64,000 nucleotides of DNA from Mycobacterium sp. JS623 (GTDB lineage Bacteria; Actinomycetota; Actinomycetes; Mycobacteriales; Mycobacteriaceae), in contig NC_019966.1 of assembly GCF_000328565.1 (NCBI RefSeq), positions 248,001-312,000 on the forward strand, in the 5' to 3' direction. The position numbers were made by a program, and so were the translations under genes. The notes under the pieces were generated by a model. The model was given only the letters and a program-made list of their open reading frames with translations. It was not told where the DNA came from and made no database searches. Shown piece after piece: positions 54,817-62,796 of this stretch; position 1 is the first letter of the stretch; the number at the start of each line of letters is the position of its first letter.

Positions 54817-55605
54817 CCCGAGCTTGTCGGCCTCGGCCCGGTAGCGGTCCACCCATTCGTCGGAGCGTTGGTCGGCTTGGCGTTCCAGCACGGGCGCCGG
54901 TGCGAGTCGGGGATCTTGTCCTATTGCCTCGAGCACGGTGCTGACGATCTGGGTGAGGTTGCGCCAGAGCACGGGATATGCGATCTCGATCGGCGTGAGG
55001 TTCTCCTCGTCGAACCAGGCCCGCCAGCCTTTCTCCTGTTCGCGCAGCATCGTGACGATGTGTGCGATTGCCGCCGCGTGATACTCGGCGCGGGAGTCGC
55101 GTACGGGATCGGGTCTGCCGCGCCAGACGCGGGTCTGCACCGCCCGCCAAAACGAAACGGCTTGGGAGACAACGTCAGGACGGTGAACATAGATGAGAAC
55201 CGGGTCGCTGCCGATGATGTCGCGGATGGCCGAAAGCAGGCCATCACCCGACCGGTCGGGTAGTCCCGCCGCGCGCTGCAGGAGCAACGGCGTCTGGTTC
55301 CACATCAGCTTGCCGCCCCAGATGCCGTTCGGAGTGCGGCCGACAGTACGGATGTAGTCACGCCAGATCTCGGGCGGCGCTAGGTCGGGCTTGCCTTCGT
55401 CGAGCGGATCGAGCAGCCGGAGGATCGAGTGGTCGTCGACACCCTCGAACCATTGCCTCGGCTGCGGGGATTGGCTTGTCGTCGGCAGATATTGGAAGAA
55501 CTCCCCAGGCTCTCCTGCCACACCGGTGGCGCGCAGCGATTCGACGAGCAGCGTGCTGCCACTGCGCTGCGAAGCGAGCACCAGGTAGGCCGTCGCGGGT
55601 GACAT
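54805..55605 (-). CDS. stf0: trehalose 2-sulfotransferase Stf0
   Basis: About 266 residues from ATG 55605, the length of M. tuberculosis Stf0 (Rv0295c, 267). The PAPS 5'-phosphosulfate loop is [20 protein letters not shown] at the N-terminus; [13 protein letters not shown] and [16 protein letters not shown] follow, and the 3'-phosphate site is [20 protein letters not shown]. Stf0 transfers sulfate to trehalose, the first step to sulfolipid-type glycolipids. An ATG 36 bp further upstream is open but less likely. The sulfatase gene ends 66 bp upstream on the same strand. Confidence 0.9.
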   Translation of the reverse strand: MSPATAYLVLASQRSGSTLLVESLRATGVAGEPGEFFQYLPTTSQSPQPRQWFEGVDDHSILRLLDPLDEGKPDLAPPEIWRDYIRTVGRTPNGIWGGKLMWNQTPLLLQRAAGLPDRSGDGLLSAIRDIIGSDPVLIYVHRPDVVSQAVSFWRAVQTRVWRGRPDPVRDSRAEYHAAAIAHIVTMLREQEKGWRAWFDEENLTPIEIAYPVLWRNLTQIVSTVLEAIGQDPRLAPAPVLERQADQRSDEWVDRYRAEADKLGLPT

Positions 55606-55671
55606 GCGCGAGAGCATAATCGCATTCAATTCGCTTGGCACGCGCGATCATTGCGATCACAGTGAGTAAAT

Positions 55672-57042
55672 CTATTTCCCGGAACCGTGGTTCTCTTCGA
55701 CGCCTCGCTCTGCCGCAATCGCCGATCGGCTGGTGATCTGTGGGCCATGAATGCGTAGGTACGTTTCGGTGTAGCGCTCGGCAATTCGCGTGCCCGCAAA
55801 CTCGGATGGGATGACGTCGTTGGTCTTGTGGCGCCAGTCGTCGAGGAGCAGCGCGAGATCGTTGGCGATCGCTTCGGACTTGTCGGTGACGTCGGCGGCC
55901 AACAGATTGCGTGACTCCGTCGGATCCTCGACGAGATCGTAGAGCTCGCGCGCGGGCCGCTGCGATTGCACGAGCGGCTCCATCGCTCGGCCGGGAGCGC
56001 TGTCCGCGATATCCCATGGCAGGTCGAGCAGCGGGCGGGTGGCGTAATTCTCGATGTAGCTGTATTCCTTCGTCCGGATGGCCCGGATCGGGTCGAAGGA
56101 ATCGTGGTACGTCTTCGTGGTGTAGACCTCGGTCCGCACCGGGTGGTTGGCCGGGGTTCGCAGGCCGTCTGCGTGCGACAAGCCTTCGACGTCGGGAGGT
56201 ATGTCGAGGCCGAGGAGGTCGAGCAGGGTCGGCAGCAGGTCGACGCCGCTGAACAGCTCGTCATACACCTGGGGCTCGATGCCGGTGGCCCGCGGAGGCC
56301 GCACGATCAGCGCGATTCCGGTGCCCGCGTCATACAGCGTCGACTTGGCGCGTGGCAACGCCGGACCGTGGTCGGTCATGAAAACCACCCAGGTCGTGTC
56401 GGCGAGGCCAGTGTGGTCCAGCATGTCGAGGAGCTGGCCCACTGCGGCGTCCGCAACGGCGATCGAGCCGTAGAACTCGGCAAGGTCTTCGCGGATGTCG
56501 GCGTTGTCCGGCAGATAATCGGGCACTACGACGTCATCGGCGTCCGCGGGATCGTAGCGGTCACGCGGATACGGGCGATGTGTCTCGAAGAACCCCGCGG
56601 TGAGCAGGAACGGCCGCTCGGGAGGCTCGGCGAGCCAGCGGGTGGCGTGCTCGACGACGTACTCGCAATAGGAGTTGGACACGTCGAACTCGTCGTAGCC
56701 CAGCTTCACAGGGTAAGACGTTTCATGCTGCATGCCGAATAACGCTGTATGCCAACCAGATTCAGCAAGGATGTGGGGAAGGGTACGAACGCCTGCGTGG
56801 TACTCCCAGCCGTGATGAGCAAGGCCGACAAGGCCATTGCTCTGCGGGTAGCGACCGGTGAACAGCGAGCCGCGCGACGGCGAGCACAGCGGCGCGGTGG
56901 CGTGGGCGCGGGTGAAGACGATGCCCTCCGCGGCGAGCCGATCGAGCCGCGGGCTTTCGACGTCGGTGTGGCCGTAGGCGCCGAGGTAGCGGCCGAGGTC
57001 GTGCCAATGCACCAGCAGCACGTTGTCTCGTCGCGCATTCAC
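55672..57042 (-). CDS. type I sulfatase (Rv0296c-like)
   Basis: About 456 residues from GTG 57042, which has AAGGAGGA 8 bp upstream. The formylglycine motif is Cys53 in LCSPSRGSLFTGRYPQ (C-x-P-x-R), and metal ligands are expected in VFMTDHGPALPRAKSTLYDA. The C-terminal part resembles the N-sulfoglucosamine/choline sulfatase branch (SFDPIRAIRTKEYSYIENYA). It hydrolyses a sulfate ester; activity needs a formylglycine-generating enzyme encoded elsewhere. The pairing with stf0 is also present in M. tuberculosis (Rv0295c-Rv0296c). No signal peptide, so it is probably cytoplasmic. Confidence 0.9.
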   Translation of the reverse strand: MNARRDNVLLVHWHDLGRYLGAYGHTDVESPRLDRLAAEGIVFTRAHATAPLCSPSRGSLFTGRYPQSNGLVGLAHHGWEYHAGVRTLPHILAESGWHTALFGMQHETSYPVKLGYDEFDVSNSYCEYVVEHATRWLAEPPERPFLLTAGFFETHRPYPRDRYDPADADDVVVPDYLPDNADIREDLAEFYGSIAVADAAVGQLLDMLDHTGLADTTWVVFMTDHGPALPRAKSTLYDAGTGIALIVRPPRATGIEPQVYDELFSGVDLLPTLLDLLGLDIPPDVEGLSHADGLRTPANHPVRTEVYTTKTYHDSFDPIRAIRTKEYSYIENYATRPLLDLPWDIADSAPGRAMEPLVQSQRPARELYDLVEDPTESRNLLAADVTDKSEAIANDLALLLDDWRHKTNDVIPSEFAGTRIAERYTETYLRIHGPQITSRSAIAAERGVEENHGSGK

Positions 57043-57211
57043 TCGGTTGGTCCTCCTTCTGTCGTCGGTCCACCGAACAGTGCATGTCGGTATTCGGCAA
57101 CCCTTTGGCTCATTGACGAAGTTATCCCCAATGCCGAATTCATCCACAGGTTGGGCTTGGTGGCGAGGTTTCGCGGGCCCGGAGTCTTTGGGGGTGGGTA
57201 ACTTCGCTCAT

Positions 57212-58882
57212 ATGTTCGATGGTTCGTTGCCGGAAGTTATTGACCTGTCCGCGTTGGATGACGCGGCGCTGGTCGATGCTGCCGCTGGCTGGGCCAGGAC
57301 AGAGAACGCAGCGTGCGCGCGCAAGCTGGCGGTGATGGCCGAGTTGTTCACCCGGCGCACCGGGTTGTCAGCCGGGGAGCGTGAGGATTGGTGGGTCGAC
57401 CCGGAAGCCGCCGTGGGTGCGGAGTTGGCTGCAGCCCAAAACGTCAGCACCTGGATGGCGCTGGCGCAGGCCCATCGCGGCGTGGTGCTGGCCGATCGGC
57501 TGCCCCAAGTTGCCGCATTGTTTGAGGCCGGCTTGATTAGTGAGCCCCTGGTGCGCGCGATCGAATACCGCACCTTGCTGGTCACCGATGCCGAAGCGAT
57601 CAAGCAAGTGGATGCGTTGTTGGCCGATCAGGTGATGACCTGGGGTCCGTTGTCGGTACGCAAGACCGAGCAGGCCATCGACGCCATCGTGGCTTGGGTA
57701 GATCCTGGCGCGTTGCGTCGTTCCCGCGAGATGACCTGCCAGCGCGATGTGCGGTTTGGTTCGCCGTCGGATGAGGCGGGATATACCAGCATGTGGGCGC
57801 TGTTGTCGGCGGCCGACAGTGAGGTCGTCAAACAGCGGGTGGAGCAGATGGCCCGCTCGGTGTGTGAGGACGATCCCCGCACGCTGGGTGAGCGGCGCAG
57901 CGAGGCGCTGACCGCGATAAGTGCCGGCATCCAGCAGTTGGCGTGTCAGTGCGAGAACACCGACTGTCAGGCCGCACAACGCGACGCCACCCCGCCGGCC
58001 ACAGCGGTCATCCACGTCGTCGCCGAGGCGGCCACCGTCGATGCGGCCCGCGCAGAGGCTGCAGGGTTGGCCACCAGGGCCGATGCTGAGCCTGACATCC
58101 ACGACGGCGCGTCTGACGGCGACGAGTTGCCATCGGCCAAGGAACCTGAGGTCGACGATCCGGTGCCCGCGGCGGGACCCACCCGACTTTCCGAGCGTGC
58201 CGCGCTGCCGCCCGCTTTCTGCCCGGCACTGCCCGCTTTCTGTCCGGCACCGGCCGCCGCTGCTTCCTGCTCGACGCGGCCAGCATTTGTACTCGGCGGC
58301 GGGGTGCTGCCCACCCAGCTTCTTGCGCCACTGCTGGAGCGCGCCACGGTGCGTGAAATCCGCCATCCGGGCGACGCGCCACCAGAACCGCGCTACACCC
58401 CATCGCGGGCGTTGGCTGATTTCGTGCGCTGTCGAGATTTGACCTGCCGCTGGCCGGGCTGCGACAAACCCGCCGACGGCTGCGACTTGGACCACACCGT
58501 GCCCTACCCAATAGGGCGGACGCACGCGTCAAACCTCAAGTGTTACTGCCGCTTTCACCATCTGCTGAAAACCTTCTATTGCGGGGTCGGCGGGTGGCGC
58601 GAGCAGCAGCTGCCCGACGGCACCCTCATCTTGACCTCACCGACCGGGCACACCTACACCACCAAACCCGGCAGCGTCTTGCTGTTTCCAACGCTGTGCC
58701 GACCCACCGGCACTCTCTGGGCGCCCGGACACGAGCCGACAGTGAACCCGAAAAACAACCGCGGGCTCATGATGCCCAAACGGAAACGCATCCGAGCCGA
58801 GAAGCTCGCCCGCCGCATCGACGCCGAACGCAGACTCAACGACGAGTACGTCGCCGAACGCAACAAACCGCCACCGTTCTAA
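57212..58882 (+). CDS. 13E12-repeat family protein (DUF222 + HNH nuclease domain)
   Basis: About 556 residues. An N-terminal DUF222 domain (CARKLAVMAELFTRRTGLSA, AAQNVSTWMALAQAHRGVVL, LADRLPQVAALFEAGLIS) leads to a low-complexity Ala/Pro linker with a duplicated PAFCPALPAFCPAP segment, then an HNH nuclease: LTCRWPGCDKPADGCDLDHT, VPYPIGRTHASNLKCYCRFH and HLLKTFYCG, with the H-N-H residues and paired cysteines intact. These multicopy REP13E12-type proteins are found across mycobacteria and are linked to mobile or phage-integration sites. The ATG 57212 is the likely start. Activity unknown. Confidence 0.88.
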   Translation: MFDGSLPEVIDLSALDDAALVDAAAGWARTENAACARKLAVMAELFTRRTGLSAGEREDWWVDPEAAVGAELAAAQNVSTWMALAQAHRGVVLADRLPQVAALFEAGLISEPLVRAIEYRTLLVTDAEAIKQVDALLADQVMTWGPLSVRKTEQAIDAIVAWVDPGALRRSREMTCQRDVRFGSPSDEAGYTSMWALLSAADSEVVKQRVEQMARSVCEDDPRTLGERRSEALTAISAGIQQLACQCENTDCQAAQRDATPPATAVIHVVAEAATVDAARAEAAGLATRADAEPDIHDGASDGDELPSAKEPEVDDPVPAAGPTRLSERAALPPAFCPALPAFCPAPAAAASCSTRPAFVLGGGVLPTQLLAPLLERATVREIRHPGDAPPEPRYTPSRALADFVRCRDLTCRWPGCDKPADGCDLDHTVPYPIGRTHASNLKCYCRFHHLLKTFYCGVGGWREQQLPDGTLILTSPTGHTYTTKPGSVLLFPTLCRPTGTLWAPGHEPTVNPKNNRGLMMPKRKRIRAEKLARRIDAERRLNDEYVAERNKPPPF

Positions 58883-58896
58883 TGCTTTTCGCCAAG

Positions 58897-59379
58897 CTAC
58901 GGGTGGTACGGCACACCGACCGCGCGGAATACATACTCCGGCGGCACATCGAACGCCAGGGTTCGACGGGGCAGCCGCACAAGCAGATCCTCGGGCAGCG
59001 TCTCTTTGTAGTGCAGCAAAAGTTGGCCCTCGCAGCGGGGATCTACCTCGGCGACGTTGACGTCGAGCGTGAGGCCGGTCGCCGAGAGTTCGGCCTTGAC
59101 GGTCCCGTCCTGCGGCGCGTCCCACGGGGCATCGATGGTGCGCCCGGCCAGCTTTGGCACCGACGACAACGTGCCGAGCACCCGCTGATTGGTCAGCACC
59201 AGCGAGCCGACGTAGCTCGAAATGCTGCCCGCAGAGCGCATGCCAGGGACCCGCCCGCTGAACCGTCGCGTGACAGAAACGTATTCGGAGAGGTGCAGGA
59301 TGCCCTCCGCCTCGACCTCGGCGCGCAACTGGGGAGGGAGCTTGCCGATTCCTAGCAGCTTTCGTAGAAAGACGGCCAT
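58897..59379 (-). CDS. conserved protein of unknown function (Rv0307c-like)
   Basis: A 160-residue soluble protein. It starts MAVFLRKLLGIGKLPPQLRA and has a beta-rich body (LHLSEYVSVTRRFSGRVPGM, SYVGSLVLTNQRVLGTL, LTLDVNVAEVDPRCEGQLLL) with the LTNQRVL element seen in PH-like/bPH domains. It could bind membrane lipids, which is only a structural guess. It is divergent from the PAP2 phosphatase gene 62 bp away, the same arrangement I recall for Rv0307c/Rv0308. Confidence 0.75.
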   Translation of the reverse strand: MAVFLRKLLGIGKLPPQLRAEVEAEGILHLSEYVSVTRRFSGRVPGMRSAGSISSYVGSLVLTNQRVLGTLSSVPKLAGRTIDAPWDAPQDGTVKAELSATGLTLDVNVAEVDPRCEGQLLLHYKETLPEDLLVRLPRRTLAFDVPPEYVFRAVGVPYHP

Positions 59380-59441
59380 ATGCAGTAACCCTAACGGGCC
59401 CTCGCAGCTTCGAGGGAAATCCAGGTGGTACAGCTGGAGGG

Positions 59442-60137
59442 GTGACACGGCGCCGAACTGAAGGCGTGACACCGCGGAAGACCTGGCTGATCGCGTCGGC
59501 AGCACTGGCTGTCGCGGTGTTCGCGCTGATGTGGATCGGCTACGCCTCAAACTGGAACTGGCTGGCGACGGTTGACTCGTCCTTGCTGGACGTAGGGCAT
59601 CGCTACGCCGTCGATCACCCGGGCTGGGTGACCGCGTGGAACGCGTTCTGCACAGTGCTCGGGCCGACCACGTTTCGTCTGTTGACCCTGGTCGTGATCG
59701 TCTTCGCGGTGGTGCGCCGCAATCTGCGCGTCGCGATGTTTCTGGTGATCACTGTCGAGCTGGCCGGAATCATCACCGAGGTCGCCAAATACGCCGCCAG
59801 TCGGCCACGTCCGGTGACCGCGTTGGTCACCGCGCCATCGAGCTCGTTTCCGTCTGGACACGCGCTGGGTGTGATGGTCGCGGTGCTAGCGCTGCTGACC
59901 GTTGTGCTTCCGGTCGTGCGCCGCCAACTGCGGGGTTGGCTGATCGCGCTGGGCGCATTGGTGGTGATCGCGATCGGCGCCGGCCGCGTGGTGCTCAACG
60001 TGCACTACCCAACGGACGTGATCGCCGGATGGGCGTTCGGCTACGCGTATTTCGTCGCGTGTCTGCTGATGGTCCCGCCGGTGCGGCCGGTCACGGTAGC
60101 GGACGAAAAACCGGCAGCGCTCGGTACTGCACGCTGA
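59442..60137 (+). CDS. PAP2-family membrane phosphatase (Rv0308-like)
   Basis: A 231-residue protein with six membrane helices and the three-part PAP2 signature: KYAASRPRP (K-x6-RP), SSSFPSGHALGVM (PSGH) and GRVVLNVHYPTDVIAG (R-x5-H-x3-D). It dephosphorylates a lipid phosphate or polyprenyl pyrophosphate on the outer face of the membrane. GTG starts at 59442 and 59466 are both possible. Its last 47 bp overlap the end of the convergent PAP2/kinase fusion gene. Confidence 0.87.
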   Translation: MTRRRTEGVTPRKTWLIASAALAVAVFALMWIGYASNWNWLATVDSSLLDVGHRYAVDHPGWVTAWNAFCTVLGPTTFRLLTLVVIVFAVVRRNLRVAMFLVITVELAGIITEVAKYAASRPRPVTALVTAPSSSFPSGHALGVMVAVLALLTVVLPVVRRQLRGWLIALGALVVIAIGAGRVVLNVHYPTDVIAGWAFGYAYFVACLLMVPPVRPVTVADEKPAALGTAR

Positions 60138-61584
60138 ACGTGGCCTCGGTGACCTCCGAGCCGATTTCGCCGTCGTGGGCCAGCACCGTCGGCCCGTCCA
60201 CGGCTTTGAAGCTGAACTCGGGCACCCGCAACTCGTGATATAGCGGGCTGCGCTCCAGGCGGCCCAGCGCCAGCGCGGCAACGATCCGAGTCCTGCTGAA
60301 CCGCCGCCCCGTCTCCAGAATCCGGACGTCGAGCAGGCCATCGTCCATGCGCGTGCGCCGCGACGGCGCGAATCCCGACGGCAGATATGTCGAGTTGCCG
60401 ACGAAGAACAATGAGGTTTGCAAGTCCTTGTTGTCGTACGCGATCCGCACCGGCTCGTCGTGACGCAGCGTGTGGAACATCGCGTACAGGCCCGCCAGCG
60501 GCTTGCCGATCTTGTGCTCGAGGCGCTCGCGGGTCTGCACGAACGTCGGGTACGCGCCGATGCTGGCGGTATTGATCACCATGTGCCCCTCGTTGAGGCA
60601 AACCAGGTCCACACAGCCCACGCTGCCGCGCTGCACCGCGTCGATGGTCTTCGCGACGGTGTCGCAACCGATGTCCTTCGCGAAATGATTGAACGTGCCG
60701 CCCGGGAAGACCGCCAGCGGGATACCGGCTTCCAATGCCACGCTCGCCGCGCACGAGACGGTTCCGTCACCGCCACCGACCGCGAGCACTTCTGCGCGCT
60801 CGGCCGCCTTGCGCAACACGTCCTCGACATCGTCGTCCTCACTGAGTTCGACAATCTCGGCCTGCGGCAACGAGTCTCGGGTCTCGGCGACGACGCGTGC
60901 ACCCGTCCCGCCTCCCGATGCCGGGTTCACCACCAACACGACGCCCGCACCCTCGGGCCGTTCCGGGGTGTCCACCCGCAGCGGATCCGCCGTCGGAATC
61001 TTGGTCACCACGACTGGTGGCACCACGCGCCCGCCGAGCACCGCGACGCCGGCACCGATGCCGAAACCCGCGAACACATCGCCGGGATAGTGCGCCCCTG
61101 TCGCCACTCGCGACAGGCCGACCAAGCCGGCCAACAGCGCCAGTCCCAAGCCCAGCGGCGGGCTCTCCAGCCCGACGCCGACCGCGAACGCTGCGGCGCT
61201 GGCCGAGTGGCCGGACGGCAGCGAGTTCGATGTCGGTGACCGGTGTCCGCGGCGTGCGATCGGCACGGTCAAACGGTTCGGCCTGGGCCGCACCCACACC
61301 CTCTTGGCGACTTGATTCGTGACCAGGCTGGTCACCGCCAGGCTCGCGACGCCGCGAGTCGCCCCGCGGCGCGCGGATGGACCGCCGAGCGCGCCGAGCA
61401 GGGCGGCGATGACGAACCACAGCTTCGAATGGTCAGCGGCCCAGGTCAGCCGGGGCATGGTGGCGTCCAGCAGGGGGCTGGGTGACTCCGCGATGGCCTC
61501 GAACACCTCGCGGTCCAGGGTCCCGAGGCCTTCGCCGATCTGCCGGATGCCCCGCCGGCGCCCCAGCAGGGACTGCAGTTTCAT
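60091..61584 (-). CDS. PAP2 phosphatase/diacylglycerol kinase-like fusion protein
   Basis: About 497 residues. The N-terminal half is a PAP2 domain (KRVWVRPRPNRLTVP, NSLPSGHSASAAAFAVGVGL, SRVATGAHYPGDVFAGFGIG). The C-terminal half is a DAGK/LCB5 lipid-kinase domain: GVVLVVNPASGGGTGARVVA, LAVGGGDGTVSCAASVALEA, IPLAVFPGGTFNHFAKDIG and RTRMDDGLLDVRILETG. Such fusions could dephosphorylate and rephosphorylate a polyprenol or diglyceride at the membrane. ATG 61584 is favoured because it gives the usual KLQSLLGRRRGIRQIGEGLG start. Confidence 0.88.
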   Translation of the reverse strand: MKLQSLLGRRRGIRQIGEGLGTLDREVFEAIAESPSPLLDATMPRLTWAADHSKLWFVIAALLGALGGPSARRGATRGVASLAVTSLVTNQVAKRVWVRPRPNRLTVPIARRGHRSPTSNSLPSGHSASAAAFAVGVGLESPPLGLGLALLAGLVGLSRVATGAHYPGDVFAGFGIGAGVAVLGGRVVPPVVVTKIPTADPLRVDTPERPEGAGVVLVVNPASGGGTGARVVAETRDSLPQAEIVELSEDDDVEDVLRKAAERAEVLAVGGGDGTVSCAASVALEAGIPLAVFPGGTFNHFAKDIGCDTVAKTIDAVQRGSVGCVDLVCLNEGHMVINTASIGAYPTFVQTRERLEHKIGKPLAGLYAMFHTLRHDEPVRIAYDNKDLQTSLFFVGNSTYLPSGFAPSRRTRMDDGLLDVRILETGRRFSRTRIVAALALGRLERSPLYHELRVPEFSFKAVDGPTVLAHDGEIGSEVTEATFSVQYRALPVFRPLP

Positions 61585-61670
61585 GCCGTCTACTTTGCCC
61601 GATCCACCGATCCTCAATCGTTTCTGAACCTTTACTTGACCCCAGCTGTGACACCCCTGACGATGAGTGC

Positions 61671-62324
61671 GTGCGCCGACTGTTAGCTCTGCTGTGCGCT
61701 GCAGCCGCCTATCTGACTGTGGCGCCTGTCGCGCACGCGGAGTTCACACCGTGGTTCGCCCGTCAGGTCGGCAATGCCACACAGGTGGTTTCCGTTGTGG
61801 GAGCGGGTGGTTCGTCGGCGAAGATGGACGTCTTCCAACGCGGGCCCGCGGGATGGGAAGCCATCCGCGCAGGCATCCCCGCTCACGTCGGCGCCAATGG
61901 CTTCGCCGCCGAGACCCACGACGGCAACATGGCGACCCCGCTTGGCATTTACACCCTCGACTTCGCCTTCGGCACCGCCCCGAACCCCGGCGGCGGCCTC
62001 CAGTATGTCCAAGTAGGCCAGGACCATTGGTGGGACGGCGATATGAAAAGTCCTACCTACAACACCATGCAGGTCTGCAAAAAAGCGCAATGCCCGTTCG
62101 ATACGTCGCCGGACAGCGGCACCGAGAACCTCGTCATCCCGCAGTACGCACATGCGGTCGTGATGGGCGTGAACAAGGTCAGGGTGCCAGGCAACGGCGG
62201 CGCGTTCTTCCTTCACACCACCGACGGCGGCCCGACCGCGGGATGTGTGGCCATCGATGACGACACCTTGGTGGAGATCATGCGCTGGCTGCAGCCGGGT
62301 GCGCTGATCGCTATCACCAAATAG
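61671..62324 (+). CDS. exported L,D-transpeptidase-like protein (Rv0309-like)
   Basis: About 217 residues from GTG 61671. The signal peptide (RRLLALLCAAAAYLTVAPVA, cleaved at AHA|E) exports a YkuD-like domain: AFFLHTTDGGPTAGCVAIDD carries the His-x-Gly-x-Cys arrangement (HTTDGGPTAGC) with the catalytic Cys, preceded by MATPLGIYTLDFAFGTAPNP. It resembles the ErfK/YbiS-type proteins whose enzymatic role is not proven in this subgroup; cell-wall cross-link or protein attachment are possibilities. Matches Rv0309 by place. Confidence 0.82.
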   Translation: MRRLLALLCAAAAYLTVAPVAHAEFTPWFARQVGNATQVVSVVGAGGSSAKMDVFQRGPAGWEAIRAGIPAHVGANGFAAETHDGNMATPLGIYTLDFAFGTAPNPGGGLQYVQVGQDHWWDGDMKSPTYNTMQVCKKAQCPFDTSPDSGTENLVIPQYAHAVVMGVNKVRVPGNGGAFFLHTTDGGPTAGCVAIDDDTLVEIMRWLQPGALIAITK

Positions 62325-62327
62325 TCA

Positions 62328-62786
62328 TCAAATATTAAGGGCCCGACCGGCTTTCACCTTGAAGTTGAGGTTCTCGGTCGACATCGATGCGTCGTAGGTA
62401 CGGTCGTAGCCGGTCTCGCTGATCTTCCAGCCCTCGGCCGTGCGACGGTAGCGGTCGTGGTAGAAGCCCGCACCGATAAGCATGAAGTTGAAGTCCGGTG
62501 CGATCACCCGATCCTGCAGGTACCAGATTGCCGTCGCTTCGTCGCCGTCGACGATGATCTCGGGATGGGTGACGCGGTGCTCTGTGAGGATTTCAGGGCC
62601 GAGTGACGATCGCATGAACGAGACCAGCTCGTCGCGGTTGGTGAAGTGGTGCTCCTCACCGATCGATTCGCCGTACCGACCGACCACATCTTCGGTCAGC
62701 GTGTTGGCGAAGTCGTCCCAGTGCTTGGTGTCGAGGGCACGAAGGTACCGGTATTTGACTTGCTGGATCTCGTCGATGTCGCCCAT
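62328..62786 (-). CDS. SnoaL/NTF2-like protein (Rv0310c-like)
   Basis: A 152-residue cone-fold protein. The N-terminal helix IDEIQQVKYRYLRALDTKHW with DDFANTLTEDVVGRYGES is typical of the SnoaL-like dehydratase/isomerase group, followed by strands VTHPEIIVDGDEATAIWYLQ and FNFMLIGAGFYHDRYRRTAE. Asp/His residues in the pocket would allow acid-base catalysis on a polyketide- or steroid-like substrate. It converges on the exported protein (stops 3 bp apart) and is separated from the FAD/Rieske gene by 10 bp. Confidence 0.85.
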   Translation of the reverse strand: MGDIDEIQQVKYRYLRALDTKHWDDFANTLTEDVVGRYGESIGEEHHFTNRDELVSFMRSSLGPEILTEHRVTHPEIIVDGDEATAIWYLQDRVIAPDFNFMLIGAGFYHDRYRRTAEGWKISETGYDRTYDASMSTENLNFKVKAGRALNI

Positions 62787-62796
62787 GGGCGACAGG

